From Leclercia adecarboxylata (lineage in GTDB: Bacteria; Pseudomonadota; Gammaproteobacteria; Enterobacterales; Enterobacteriaceae): a stretch of DNA of 64,000 bases. Every line of letters starts with the position of its first letter. Position 1 is the first letter of the stretch. The notes under the pieces were generated by a model, which saw nothing but the letters and a program-made list of their open reading frames with translations, did not search any database and had not been told where the DNA came from. The translations under genes were made by a program, and so were the position numbers. Below, piece by piece: positions 30,039 to 38,976 of this stretch. The stretch spans positions 4,774,001-4,838,000 of the forward strand of contig NZ_CP040889.1 in the NCBI RefSeq assembly GCF_006171285.1. Reading direction: 5' to 3'.

Positions 30039-30452
30039 ATGAAAACGCTCGTCGCAGTAACACTCCTCAGCATGGCGCTGACAGGCTGTGTCAATCCAGG
30101 GAAAGCCTCTGTACAGGAAGAACAACTCCAGCAGCACCGCTTCGTGCTGCAAAGCATCAACGGCACCGCCATAGCCCCGGTCGCCACGCCGCCGGAAATC
30201 ACGTTTGGCGAAAAAATGGCGGTCTCAGGGGTGATGTGCAACCGCTTCAGCGGCCAGGGCAAGCTGTCTGATGGCGAGCTTAAGGTTAAGGAACTCGCCA
30301 TGACGCGTAAACTGTGTACCGAGCCACAGCTTAACGAACTGGATCACGCCATTGGAACGATGCTGCGCAGCGGTACGCAGGTCGATCTGACGGAAGATGT
30401 GTTAACCCTGGCGACGGCCGAGTCGACGCTGGTGTTTAAACGCGCAGAGTAA
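30039..30452 (+). CDS. hslJ: META-domain lipoprotein HslJ
   Basis: 137-residue lipoprotein with lipobox LTGC at about residues 14-17 and a META domain (FVLQSINGTAIAP, SGVMCNRFSGQGKL). HslJ is heat-inducible and contributes to novobiocin tolerance in E. coli. The start is the ATG at 30039; the long upstream in-frame extension crosses the tandem repeats and is not coding. Its stop abuts the stop of ydbJ on the other strand. Confidence 0.93.
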   Translation: MKTLVAVTLLSMALTGCVNPGKASVQEEQLQQHRFVLQSINGTAIAPVATPPEITFGEKMAVSGVMCNRFSGQGKLSDGELKVKELAMTRKLCTEPQLNELDHAIGTMLRSGTQVDLTEDVLTLATAESTLVFKRAE

Positions 30453-30719
30453 TCAGTAACTTCCGCACGAACCTACGGCAAGCGACTGTTCACTGCAGCG
30501 TTTGCCGTTAGGCAGCGCACACATGCCGATGGCGGAACCATCCAGCTGACGCGCAACGGACAGCGAGCCGCCAATCATCGCACAATTGGCCTCTCCTGAA
30601 CTGGACATCGCCGCCCTCATCCCCGGCGCGACGTGCGCGGCAGTTGCCTGCTGAACAGGTTCATTGCTACAGGCCGACAGTAACAAAGCGGCACACCCAA
30701 CCCAAAATGCTGCGCGCAT
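30453..30719 (-). CDS. ydbJ: YdbJ family DUF333 lipoprotein
   Basis: 88-residue putative lipoprotein with signal peptide MRAAFWVGCAALLLSAC and a C-terminal DUF333 domain (ANCAMIGGSLSVAR...GMCALPNGKRCSEQSL) rich in paired cysteines. The start at 30719 is chosen by the signal peptide. Function unknown. It is convergent with hslJ, as in E. coli. Confidence 0.9.
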   Translation of the reverse strand: MRAAFWVGCAALLLSACSNEPVQQATAAHVAPGMRAAMSSSGEANCAMIGGSLSVARQLDGSAIGMCALPNGKRCSEQSLAVGSCGSY

Positions 30720-30987
30720 AATCTCTCCCCTCGTTGAATTGCAAAACCTATGCATAATAGGCACCCCACGCCCTGCCGTCGAGAGCCGAAGCGCGGTTTT
30801 ATGCGCTGTGAAAACAATTGCAGATTAATTTCAGGCAAAAGTTTGATCAAACCATTGATGGCGTTAATGAGCAGGACACAAAAGCGAAAATCGTTTCAGC
30901 GCCCCTTTGCTAAACTTAAAAGATAACTACAGGCCCCGTCGAAGCGTCACGGGTCCCTCTTTTCTTTGCGCAATGTAAGGGTGTCAT

Positions 30988-33900
30988 ATGCAAACTATTG
31001 ACGGTAATGGCGCAGTCGCGTCCGTCGCGTTTCGCACCAGTGAAGTGATCGCCATCTACCCCATTACACCCAGCTCAACCATGGCGGAACAGGCCGACGC
31101 CTGGGCCGGGAACGGGCTGAAAAACGTCTGGGGTGATACGCCTCGCGTGGTGGAAATGCAGTCGGAGGCCGGGGCGATTGCCACCGTCCACGGCGCGCTG
31201 CAGACCGGGGCGTTGTCCACCTCGTTTACCTCGTCCCAGGGGCTGCTGCTGATGATCCCGACGCTGTATAAGCTCGCGGGACAACTCACCCCTTTCGTGC
31301 TCCACGTCGCGGCTCGCACCATCGCCACCCATGCGCTGTCGATTTTTGGCGATCACTCCGACGTGATGGCCGTCCGCCAGACCGGTTGCGCCCTGCTCTG
31401 CTCCGGCAGCGTGCAGGAGGCGCAGGATATGGCGCTGATCTCCCACATGGCGACGCTGAAAAGCCGCGTGCCGTTTATTCATTTCTTCGACGGTTTCCGC
31501 ACCTCCCACGAGATTAACAAGATCAAGTCGATCGCCGATGACACGATCTTAAAGCTGCTGCCTCAGACGGAGATTGACGCCCACCGCGCCCGCGCGCTGA
31601 ACCCGGAACACCCGGTGATCCGCGGCACCTCCGCCAACCCGGACACCTACTTCCAGTCCCGCGAGGCGACCAACCCGTGGTACGACGCGGTGTATGACCA
31701 TGTGGACCAGGCGATGGCCGACTTTGCCGCTGAAACCGGGCGCGAGTACAAGCCGTTTGAGTTTTACGGCCATCCGCAGGCGGAACGCGTCATTGTGATC
31801 ATGGGCTCTGCCATCGGCACCTGTGAAGAGGTGGTGGATGAGCTGCTGCGCCGGGGCGAAAAAGTGGGCGTGCTGAAGGTGCGTCTCTATCGTCCGTTCT
31901 CGGCAAAACATCTGCTGGCGGCGCTGCCGGAAAGCGCGCGGTCGGTAGCGGTGCTGGATCGCACCAAAGAGCCCGGTGCTCAGGCCGAGCCGCTCTATCT
32001 GGACGTGATGACCGCCCTGGCGGAAGCCTTTAACAGCGGCGAGCGCGAGACGTTGCCGCGGGTGATTGGCGGGCGCTATGGCCTGTCGTCGAAAGAGTTT
32101 GGTCCGGACTGCGTGCTGGCCATCTTTAACGAACTGAGCGCCGCGAAGCCGAAGCCGCGCTTTACCGTCGGCATCTATGACGATGTCACCAATTTGTCCC
32201 TGTCGCTGCCGGAAAACACCCTGCCGTCAACCGCGAAGCTGGAAGCGCTCTTTTACGGGCTGGGCAGCGACGGCAGTGTGTCGGCGACCAAAAACAACAT
32301 CAAGATCATCGGTAACTCCACGCCGTGGTATGCCCAGGGCTATTTCGTCTATGACTCGAAAAAAGCCGGCGGGCTGACGGTTTCTCACCTGCGCGTCAGC
32401 GAACAGCCGATCCGCTCGGCGTATCTGGTATCGCAGGCCGATTTTGTCGGCTGCCACCAGCTGCAGTTTATCGACAAATACCAGATGGCCGAGCGCCTGA
32501 AACCGGGCGGGATTTTCCTGCTGAATACGCCGTACAGCGCCGATGAGGTGTGGGCGCGCCTGCCGCAGGAAGTGCAGGCGGTGCTGAACCAGAAAAAAGC
32601 GAAGTTCTATGTCGTTAACGCCGCCAGAATCGCCCGCGAATGCGGCCTGGCGGCGCGTATTAATACCGTGATGCAGATGGCGTTTTTCCATCTGACCCAT
32701 ATTCTGCCGGGCGACAGCGCGCTGATCGAGCTCCAGGGCGCGATTGCCAAAAGCTACAGCAGCAAAGGCCAGGAGCTGGTGGAGCGCAACTGGCAGGCCC
32801 TGGCGCTGGCGCGGGAGTCGCTGGCGGAAGTGCCGCTGCAGCCGGTAAATGCCCACAGCCCGAACCGCCCGCCGGTGGTGTCGGACGCGGCGCCGGACTT
32901 TGTCAAAACCGTGACCGCCGCGATGCTGGCCGGTCTGGGCGATGCCCTGCCCGTCTCTGCCCTGCCGCCGGACGGCACCTGGCCGATGGGCACTACCCGT
33001 TGGGAAAAACGCAATATCGCCGAGGCGATCCCGATCTGGAAAGAGGAGCTGTGCACCCAGTGTAACCACTGTGTGGCGGCCTGCCCGCACTCGGCCATTC
33101 GCGCCAAAGTGGTATCACCGGAGGCGATGGAGAACGCCCCGGCCAGCCTGCACTCGCTGGATGTAAAATCCCGCGACATGCGCGGGCAGAAATACGTCCT
33201 ACAGGTGGCGCCGGAGGACTGCACCGGCTGTAACCTTTGCGTGGAGGTCTGCCCGGCGAAAGACCGACAGAACCCGGAGATCAAGGCCATCAACATGATG
33301 TCGCGCCTTGAGCATGTGGAAGAGGAGAAAGTGAATTACGACTTCTTCCTCGATCTGCCGGAGATCGATCGCAACAGCCTGGAGCGCATCGATATCCGAA
33401 CTTCGCAGCTGATCACCCCGCTGTTCGAATACTCCGGGGCCTGCTCCGGCTGCGGCGAGACGCCGTACATCAAGCTGCTGACCCAGTTGTACGGCGACCG
33501 GATGTTGATCGCCAACGCCACCGGCTGTTCGTCGATCTACGGCGGTAACCTGCCGTCAACGCCATACACCACCGACGCCAACGGCCGTGGTCCGGCGTGG
33601 GCGAACTCGTTGTTCGAAGATAACGCCGAGTTTGGGCTGGGCTTCCGCCTGACGGTGGATCAGCACCGTGTGCGGGTGATGCGTCTGCTGGAGCAGTTTG
33701 CCGATAAGATCCCGGCGGAGCTGAACACCGCCCTGCACAGCGAGGCGACGCCGGACGTGCGCCGTCAGCAGGTGGCCGAGCTGCGCCAGGCGCTGGTCGG
33801 GGTGGACGGTGCGGAGCAGCTGTTAACCGATGCCGATGCGCTGGTCGAGAAGTCAATCTGGCTGATTGGCGGCGACGGCTGGGCGTATGACATCGGCTTT

Positions 33901-34512
33901 GGCGGCCTGGATCATGTCCTGAGCCTCACCGAGAACGTCAATATTCTGGTGCTGGATACCCAGTGTTACTCCAATACCGGCGGTCAGGCATCGAAGGCGA
34001 CGCCGCTGGGCGCAGTGACCAAGTTTGGCGAACACGGCAAACGCAAGGCGCGTAAAGATCTGGGCGTCAGCATGATGATGTACGGTCATGTTTATGTGGC
34101 GCAGATCTCGCTGGGTGCGCAGCTGAACCAGACGGTGAAAGCGATTCAGGAGGCGGAGGCCTACCCTGGCCCGTCGCTGATCATCGCCTACAGTCCTTGC
34201 GAAGAGCATGGCTACGATCTGGCGCTCAGCCACGATCAGATGCGCCAGCTGACCGCTACGGGCTTCTGGCCGCTGTACCGCTTTGACCCGCGTCGCGCCG
34301 ATGAGGGCAAACTGCCGCTGGCGCTGGATTCTCGCCCACCGTCAGATGCGCTGGCAGAAACGCTAATGCAGGAACAGCGGTTCCGTCGGCTCAATGCCCA
34401 GCAGCCTGACGTGGCAGAGCAGCTGTGGAAAGATGCCGCTGCGGATCTGCAAAAACGCTACGACTTCCTGGCGCAGATGGCCGGGAAAGCCGAAAAATCG
34501 GCCAGCGAATAA
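30988..34512 (+). CDS. nifJ: Pyruvate:flavodoxin oxidoreductase YdbK/NifJ
   Basis: Single-chain pyruvate:flavodoxin/ferredoxin oxidoreductase of 1174 residues that turns pyruvate and CoA into acetyl-CoA and CO2 while reducing flavodoxin. Domains in order: pyrimidine-binding (ITPSSTMAEQAD), CoA/core domain, gamma domain, two [4Fe-4S] motifs (CTQCNHCVAACPH and CTGCNLCVEVCP), and the TPP-binding domain with CSGCGETPY and GGDGWAYDIGFGG. The start is ATG at 30988 with AAGG upstream. In E. coli it is called ydbK and linked to oxidative stress defence. Confidence 0.96.
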   Translation: MQTIDGNGAVASVAFRTSEVIAIYPITPSSTMAEQADAWAGNGLKNVWGDTPRVVEMQSEAGAIATVHGALQTGALSTSFTSSQGLLLMIPTLYKLAGQLTPFVLHVAARTIATHALSIFGDHSDVMAVRQTGCALLCSGSVQEAQDMALISHMATLKSRVPFIHFFDGFRTSHEINKIKSIADDTILKLLPQTEIDAHRARALNPEHPVIRGTSANPDTYFQSREATNPWYDAVYDHVDQAMADFAAETGREYKPFEFYGHPQAERVIVIMGSAIGTCEEVVDELLRRGEKVGVLKVRLYRPFSAKHLLAALPESARSVAVLDRTKEPGAQAEPLYLDVMTALAEAFNSGERETLPRVIGGRYGLSSKEFGPDCVLAIFNELSAAKPKPRFTVGIYDDVTNLSLSLPENTLPSTAKLEALFYGLGSDGSVSATKNNIKIIGNSTPWYAQGYFVYDSKKAGGLTVSHLRVSEQPIRSAYLVSQADFVGCHQLQFIDKYQMAERLKPGGIFLLNTPYSADEVWARLPQEVQAVLNQKKAKFYVVNAARIARECGLAARINTVMQMAFFHLTHILPGDSALIELQGAIAKSYSSKGQELVERNWQALALARESLAEVPLQPVNAHSPNRPPVVSDAAPDFVKTVTAAMLAGLGDALPVSALPPDGTWPMGTTRWEKRNIAEAIPIWKEELCTQCNHCVAACPHSAIRAKVVSPEAMENAPASLHSLDVKSRDMRGQKYVLQVAPEDCTGCNLCVEVCPAKDRQNPEIKAINMMSRLEHVEEEKVNYDFFLDLPEIDRNSLERIDIRTSQLITPLFEYSGACSGCGETPYIKLLTQLYGDRMLIANATGCSSIYGGNLPSTPYTTDANGRGPAWANSLFEDNAEFGLGFRLTVDQHRVRVMRLLEQFADKIPAELNTALHSEATPDVRRQQVAELRQALVGVDGAEQLLTDADALVEKSIWLIGGDGWAYDIGFGGLDHVLSLTENVNILVLDTQCYSNTGGQASKATPLGAVTKFGEHGKRKARKDLGVSMMMYGHVYVAQISLGAQLNQTVKAIQEAEAYPGPSLIIAYSPCEEHGYDLALSHDQMRQLTATGFWPLYRFDPRRADEGKLPLALDSRPPSDALAETLMQEQRFRRLNAQQPDVAEQLWKDAAADLQKRYDFLAQMAGKAEKSASE

Positions 34513-34519
34513 CACGTTC

Positions 34520-34545
34520 AAGCCCGGCATGTCCGGGCTTTTTTA
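34520..34545 (+). terminator. Rho-independent terminator of nifJ
   Basis: Stem AAGCCCGG/CCGGGCTT followed by TTTTTT on the plus strand, 8 bp after the nifJ stop. Confidence 0.9.
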
Positions 34546-34550
34546 CGCAT

Positions 34551-34666
34551 AAAAAAGGCCCGCCAGAATGTTCAGGCGGGCCGCTTCCATTTATGAATAA
34601 ATAACAGTTCAGCTATTTAAACCTTATTTGTTCATTGATCAGAAAAATTTACTACAGGCATATAAC
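34551..34666 (-). ncRNA. micC: MicC-like small regulatory RNA
   Basis: MicC is an Hfq-dependent sRNA that represses ompC translation and lies antisense between ompN and ydbK in E. coli. Here, at the same place and orientation, the minus strand starts with GTTATATGCC, identical to the first bases of E. coli MicC. It has a -10 (TACACT, 34678-34673) 6 bp upstream and ends in stem GGCCCGCC/GGCGGGCC plus TTTTTT. Length is about 116 nt versus 109 in E. coli. The body and terminator have diverged. Confidence 0.85.
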
Positions 34667-34914
34667 GGGGAAAGTGTACTGATTTCTACCGGGAAAAAGT
34701 AATTTTTATTTCATATGATTTTATTAAATACATTCACCAGAATTATGACTATTTCCCCGGCAGTATTTTCTTTAGATTTTACTCACCTGGTAACAATTAT
34801 GTTTTATCGCCTGGCGAGAGAGTGATTTAGCATGAGACCACTTTCCAGCGCAGGAAGTTCCATGGAAAGTTTAAAAATATTTAAAATATAAAAACAGCAT
34901 AAGGGTTAGTCATC

Positions 34915-36024
34915 ATGCAAAGAAAAGTACTGGCTCTGATGATCCCAGCCCTGTTAATGGCTGGCGCAGCACATGCAGCAGAAATTTATAACAAAGACGG
35001 CAATAAATTAGATCTGTACGGTAAAGTGGATGGCCTGCATTATTTCTCCGACAACAGCAGCGCTGACGGTGACCAGACATATGTCCGTCTCGGCTTTAAA
35101 GGTGAAACCCAGATCAACGATATGCTCACCGGCTACGGCCAGTGGGAATATAACGTTCAGGCAAATAACACCGAAAGTTCTGGCAACCAGTCCTGGACCC
35201 GTCTGGCGTTTGCCGGTCTGAAATTTGGCGACTACGGTTCATTCGATTACGGCCGTAACTACGGCGTACTGTACGACGTGGAAGGCTGGACCGATATGCT
35301 GCCTGAGTTCGGCGGCGACTCTTACACCAATGCCGATAACTTCATGACCGGTCGTGCCAACGGCGTGGCGACCTACCGTAACAGCGATTTCTTCGGCATG
35401 GTTGAAGGCCTGAACTTCGCTCTGCAGTATCAGGGCAACAACGAAGGTTCCGGCAACGGTAACGAAGGCACCAACAACGGTCGTGACGTGCGTCATGAGA
35501 ACGGTGACGGCTTCGGTATCTCCACCTCTTACGACTTCGGCATGGGCATCAGCGCAGCAGCGGCATACGCCTCTTCTGACCGTACCAACGACCAGGTGAG
35601 CAACACCACCGCAGGCGGCGACAAAGCTGACGCCTGGACTACAGGTCTGAAATACGACGCCAACAACATCTACCTGGCGGCCATGTACTCCGAAACCCGT
35701 AACATGACCCCGTACGGCGACAACGAGCACGCGGTAGCTAACAAAACGCAGAACTTCGAAGTGACTGCGCAGTACCAGTTCGATTCAGGTCTGCGTCCGG
35801 TTGTCTCTTACCTGCAGTCCAAAGGTAAAGATCTCGGCAACGGTCAGGGCGATCAGGATCTGGTTAAATATGCTGAAGTGGGTGCGGTTTACTACTTCAA
35901 CAAAAATATGTCCACCTACGTTGATTACAAAATCAACCTGCTGGACGAAGACGACCAGTTCTACAAAGATAATGGCATCGGCACCGATGACATCGTAGCC
36001 CTGGGTCTGGTTTACCAGTTCTGA
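34915..36024 (+). CDS. ompN: Outer membrane porin OmpN
   Basis: General-diffusion trimeric porin of 369 residues. A 21-residue signal peptide ends at [21 protein letters not shown]. The 16-stranded barrel signatures include the L3 eyelet region [18 protein letters not shown] and the C-terminal ALGLVYQF with terminal Phe required for Bam assembly. Sequence and context (next to nifJ and micC) favour OmpN over OmpC or OmpF. The upstream 250 bp are AT-rich. Confidence 0.93.
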   Translation: MQRKVLALMIPALLMAGAAHAAEIYNKDGNKLDLYGKVDGLHYFSDNSSADGDQTYVRLGFKGETQINDMLTGYGQWEYNVQANNTESSGNQSWTRLAFAGLKFGDYGSFDYGRNYGVLYDVEGWTDMLPEFGGDSYTNADNFMTGRANGVATYRNSDFFGMVEGLNFALQYQGNNEGSGNGNEGTNNGRDVRHENGDGFGISTSYDFGMGISAAAAYASSDRTNDQVSNTTAGGDKADAWTTGLKYDANNIYLAAMYSETRNMTPYGDNEHAVANKTQNFEVTAQYQFDSGLRPVVSYLQSKGKDLGNGQGDQDLVKYAEVGAVYYFNKNMSTYVDYKINLLDEDDQFYKDNGIGTDDIVALGLVYQF

Positions 36025-36029
36025 TGAAA

Positions 36030-36055
36030 TTAGCCCGCGTTACGGCGCGGGCTAA
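36030..36055 (+). terminator. Hairpin terminator of ompN
   Basis: Stem AGCCCGCG / CGCGGGCT shortly after the ompN stop; a poor T tract (CTCTTT) follows. Confidence 0.7.
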
Positions 36056-36221
36056 CTCTTTATATTTCTAAACCATTCTGATTCTTTATTATCCATATCC
36101 ACATCCCGTTCAAATATCCTGACTTTATCCTCGCCTCTTTTACACACTTTTAGTTGCGCCTCTCAGACAATCTGATACATGATGAATCTCATGTCTGCCC
36201 GGCTGTAAAGGACTCGCTATT

Positions 36222-36434
36222 ATGAATCATCATACCGTTAAATCTTCGCGCATCGCCTCGATTGCCTACGATAAATGCAATGAAACGCTGGAGGTCCGTT
36301 TTCTGGATCGCAGCGCCTGGCAATATCAGCCGGTTCCGGTACGGATTTTTAACGACTTTTTGAACGTGGTTTCAAAAGGTCGATTTTATGATGGCGTTGT
36401 GAAGGGAAAATTCAAAGAGAAAAGAATCGCCTGA
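36222..36434 (+). CDS. KTSC-domain protein
   Basis: 70-residue protein consisting of a single KTSC domain: SSRIASIAYDKCNETLEVRF, then WQYQPVPVRIFNDFL, then the conserved KGRFYDGVVKGKF. KTSC domains are small beta/alpha modules sometimes associated with RNA or lysyl-tRNA synthetase. The function of the stand-alone protein is unknown. It lies between ompN and a convergent GFA gene, with an AAAGGA upstream. Confidence 0.88.
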   Translation: MNHHTVKSSRIASIAYDKCNETLEVRFLDRSAWQYQPVPVRIFNDFLNVVSKGRFYDGVVKGKFKEKRIA

Positions 36435-36453
36435 GCCCCTCTCAACTGCATCT

Positions 36454-36870
36454 TTATTCGTCCGGAGTGGCGCGATAGCTCAACACGCCAGCAACGCCCC
36501 CACCGCCATCATTGGGGTGAACCCTGCCTTCCATCACCAGCACTTCCGGAAAATCAAACGGCGACACGCCCTCAATGCAGGCGACGTTGACGCCATACTG
36601 ATTTGGGTTTGAACGCCGCTGATGGAAAGTGTAAATCCCACAAACAGAACAGAAATAGTGAACCGCCGTCTGAGTGTTGAAGCGGTACTCGGTCAGCAGC
36701 GACTCGCCCTGAACAATGTTGATACCGGATAACGGCGCGGAAACCGCGATCGCCCCGCGCATCCGACAGAATGAGCAGTTACAGCGCCGGATGGTATTGA
36801 ACCCGTCCGAGAGTTCGACGGTAAAGCGGACCGCGCCGCAGTGACACTGAGCAGAGACAGTATTCGCCAT
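36454..36870 (-). CDS. GFA-family (Gfa-like/CENP-V) zinc protein
   Basis: 138-residue member of the glutathione-dependent formaldehyde-activating (GFA/CENP-V) fold. Zinc ligands are CHCGAVRF, CNCSFCRMRG and CSVCGIYTFH. The physiological substrate is not known for most family members, so no formaldehyde activity is claimed. It is preceded by AAGGAG. Confidence 0.9.
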   Translation of the reverse strand: MANTVSAQCHCGAVRFTVELSDGFNTIRRCNCSFCRMRGAIAVSAPLSGINIVQGESLLTEYRFNTQTAVHYFCSVCGIYTFHQRRSNPNQYGVNVACIEGVSPFDFPEVLVMEGRVHPNDGGGGVAGVLSYRATPDE

Positions 36871-36955
36871 TGCAGGCTCCTTTCAGGTAAGCATGCCCAA
36901 CATGGGCGGCGTGACGCCACGCCGCGTACTGACTAAGTGTACGCCAGACGCTCCG

Positions 36956-37462
36956 TCAGCGGCGGATATATTCCTCCGCGCTCTTTTTCAGATACGCTTC
37001 CTGAAATATTTGTTCTGAATAGGTAAGCTTCATCACCGGCGATAAATAGGGCGCATCAAGCTCGATTAAATCGTCGTCATTCTGGTATCTGGCGTATTTA
37101 TCTCCGGCGAAAGAGATCTGTTTTTTCTGCACCACATATTTATGCGCCAGCATACTTTCAACTTCATCAAATCGGCTCTTATCCAGCTCAAGCATAATGG
37201 CGGTGATCTTGCCGTCCTTATTGAAGATTACGGCGTTGTTTTTTACTCCCTCTAAACCCAGCTCCCGGTTAGGGATAGAGAATATATCGCCGTCGCTCCA
37301 CTTACTGCGCCCTTCATGCAGGGACGAGGGATAAGCCGTAATAAATTGCTGTAACGTTGTTTTGCCTAACGTCAACCCCATTGCCGTTGTGTTTGCCCGG
37401 ACGGATGAAAACATTGCCAGTAAAATAAAAATACCCGCCAGTAATTGCCACTGTTTACGCAT
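36956..37462 (-). CDS. Hypothetical exported protein
   Basis: 168-residue protein with a clear signal peptide (residues 1-23, LLAGIFILLAMFSSVRA) and a compact soluble domain (TTAMGLTLGKTTLQQFITAYP...). The start is set at MRKQWQLL, 5-7 bp after GAGGTGAT; an ATG three codons upstream is less well placed. I do not recognise a named family. It is probably periplasmic. Confidence 0.8.
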   Translation of the reverse strand: MRKQWQLLAGIFILLAMFSSVRANTTAMGLTLGKTTLQQFITAYPSSLHEGRSKWSDGDIFSIPNRELGLEGVKNNAVIFNKDGKITAIMLELDKSRFDEVESMLAHKYVVQKKQISFAGDKYARYQNDDDLIELDAPYLSPVMKLTYSEQIFQEAYLKKSAEEYIRR

Positions 37463-37628
37463 CGTTATCACCTCATTGTAATAGTCCTGTTTTGCCCACC
37501 ATCGTCTTTATTACCTGTCTCTTCTCTATCGTACAGGGTCAACTATTATCGGCCTATGCGCCTTTATGGTGAGTGGGTTGCAGTGATACAGCACTACCTA
37601 CTGAGTGAGGAGATGGCGAAAAAGGCAT

Positions 37629-37656
37629 AAAAAAGCCACCCGTAAAAACGGGTGGC
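37629..37656 (-). terminator. Rho-independent terminator after the 25-codon ORF
   Basis: On the minus strand a perfect stem GCCACCCGT/ACGGGTGGC is followed by TTTTTT, 21 bp after the small ORF at 37677-37754. Confidence 0.85.
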
Positions 37657-37676
37657 GGGGTATGACTCACGTTCAG

Positions 37677-37754
37677 CTATTTTTTAACAGGTTGGGGCTT
37701 CTTGTCGCCCGATTCCGGCGCCTCGCGCGGGTCATCTTTTTCAACATACTGCAT
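37677..37754 (-). CDS. Predicted small protein (25 aa) upstream of ttcA
   Basis: A 25-codon ORF with ATG at 37754 and a strong Shine-Dalgarno GGGAGG five bases upstream. It ends in TAG and is followed by a perfect Rho-independent terminator. The peptide is highly charged and lacks a TM segment: it starts MQYVEKDDPRE, has the middle APESGDKK and ends PQPVKK. A TATAGT near 37785 could be its -10. RBS, ORF and terminator together make a complete small gene; no homologue is named from memory. Confidence 0.65.
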   Translation of the reverse strand: MQYVEKDDPREAPESGDKKPQPVKK

Positions 37755-37995
37755 GAGTACCTCCCTTTCGTGGATGGACTACAACTATAGACTGCATTGC
37801 AGAAAAACAGCCAGGCGGCAAATAGCGAAAATCACGGTGTACTGGAACGCGAGCCTTTGCTGTAAAACGTGCTGACATTCATCGCCGTAATCCGTACCAT
37901 ACACGCCATACTTTTTCATGTTGATCTGCAGTCCGCCTTCTCCAGACCGGGCCGCCTGAGCTGCTTTAGCCACAAACGAATTGAGCCACTATTAA

Positions 37996-38931
37996 ATGTC
38001 GCAAAATCAAGATATTACCAAGAAAGAACAGTACAACCTGAACAAACTGCAGAAGCGTCTGCGCCGTAACGTGGGCGAAGCCATTGCCGATTACAACATG
38101 ATCGAAGAAGGCGACCGCATCATGGTCTGCCTGTCCGGCGGCAAAGACAGCTACACCCTTCTGGAAATTTTACGCAATCTTCAGCAAAGCGCGCCGGTCA
38201 ACTTCTCGCTCGTTGCTGTTAACCTGGATCAGAAGCAGCCAGGCTTCCCGGAGCATATCCTACCGGAATACCTGGACAAGCAGGGTGTTGAGTACAAGAT
38301 TGTCGAAGAGAATACCTACGGCATCGTTAAAGAGAAGATCCCGGAAGGGAAAACCACCTGCTCGCTCTGCTCCCGCCTGCGCCGCGGCATTCTTTATCGT
38401 ACCGCCACCGAACTGGGATGCACCAAGATTGCCCTTGGCCACCACCGCGATGACATCTTACAGACGCTGTTCCTGAACATGTTCTACGGCGGCAAGATGA
38501 AAGGGATGCCGCCGAAGCTGATGAGCGACGACGGTAAGCACATCGTGATCCGCCCGCTGGCCTACTGCCGCGAGAAGGACATCGAACGTTTCTCCGAGGC
38601 CAAAGCCTTCCCGATTATTCCGTGCAACCTGTGCGGCTCACAGCCAAACCTGCAGCGTCAGGTGATTGCCGATATGCTGCGCGACTGGGACAAACGCTAT
38701 CCTGGCCGAATCGAAACCATGTTCAGCGCGATGCAGAACGTCGTGCCTTCACACATGTGCGATATCAACCTGTTTGATTTCAAAGGTATTCAGCACGGTT
38801 CTGAAGTGGTTAACGGCGGCGATCTGGCGTTTGATCGCGAAGAGATCCCGATGCAGCCCGTCGGCTGGCAGCCGGAAGAAGATGACTCTCAGCTGGATGA
38901 GATGCGTCTGAACGTTATTGAAGTGAAGTGA
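37996..38931 (+). CDS. ttcA: tRNA 2-thiocytidine biosynthesis protein TtcA
   Basis: ATP- and Fe-S-dependent tRNA thiolase that makes 2-thiocytidine at position 32. Of 311 residues, the PP-loop [14 protein letters not shown] lies at about 55, and the cluster-binding cysteines at [10 protein letters not shown] and CNLCGSQPN. The length matches E. coli. In E. coli the Rac prophage integrates at this gene; here the gene is continuous and no prophage is adjacent. Confidence 0.97.
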   Translation: MSQNQDITKKEQYNLNKLQKRLRRNVGEAIADYNMIEEGDRIMVCLSGGKDSYTLLEILRNLQQSAPVNFSLVAVNLDQKQPGFPEHILPEYLDKQGVEYKIVEENTYGIVKEKIPEGKTTCSLCSRLRRGILYRTATELGCTKIALGHHRDDILQTLFLNMFYGGKMKGMPPKLMSDDGKHIVIRPLAYCREKDIERFSEAKAFPIIPCNLCGSQPNLQRQVIADMLRDWDKRYPGRIETMFSAMQNVVPSHMCDINLFDFKGIQHGSEVVNGGDLAFDREEIPMQPVGWQPEEDDSQLDEMRLNVIEVK

Positions 38932-38938
38932 TTTTAAA

Positions 38939-38964
38939 GCGTCTCAGCGTGAAGGCTGAGACGC
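38939..38964. terminator. Bidirectional hairpin between ttcA and dbpA
   Basis: Perfect 10-bp stem GCGTCTCAGC/GCTGAGACGC in the 45-bp gap between convergent genes. Confidence 0.7.
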
Positions 38965-38976
38965 TCTCCCGCCCGC

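Noticed and set aside
37785..37973. 62-codon minus-strand ORF upstream of ttcA
   Set aside because: It has no Shine-Dalgarno and overlaps the likely promoter region of the 25-codon ORF; no domain is visible.
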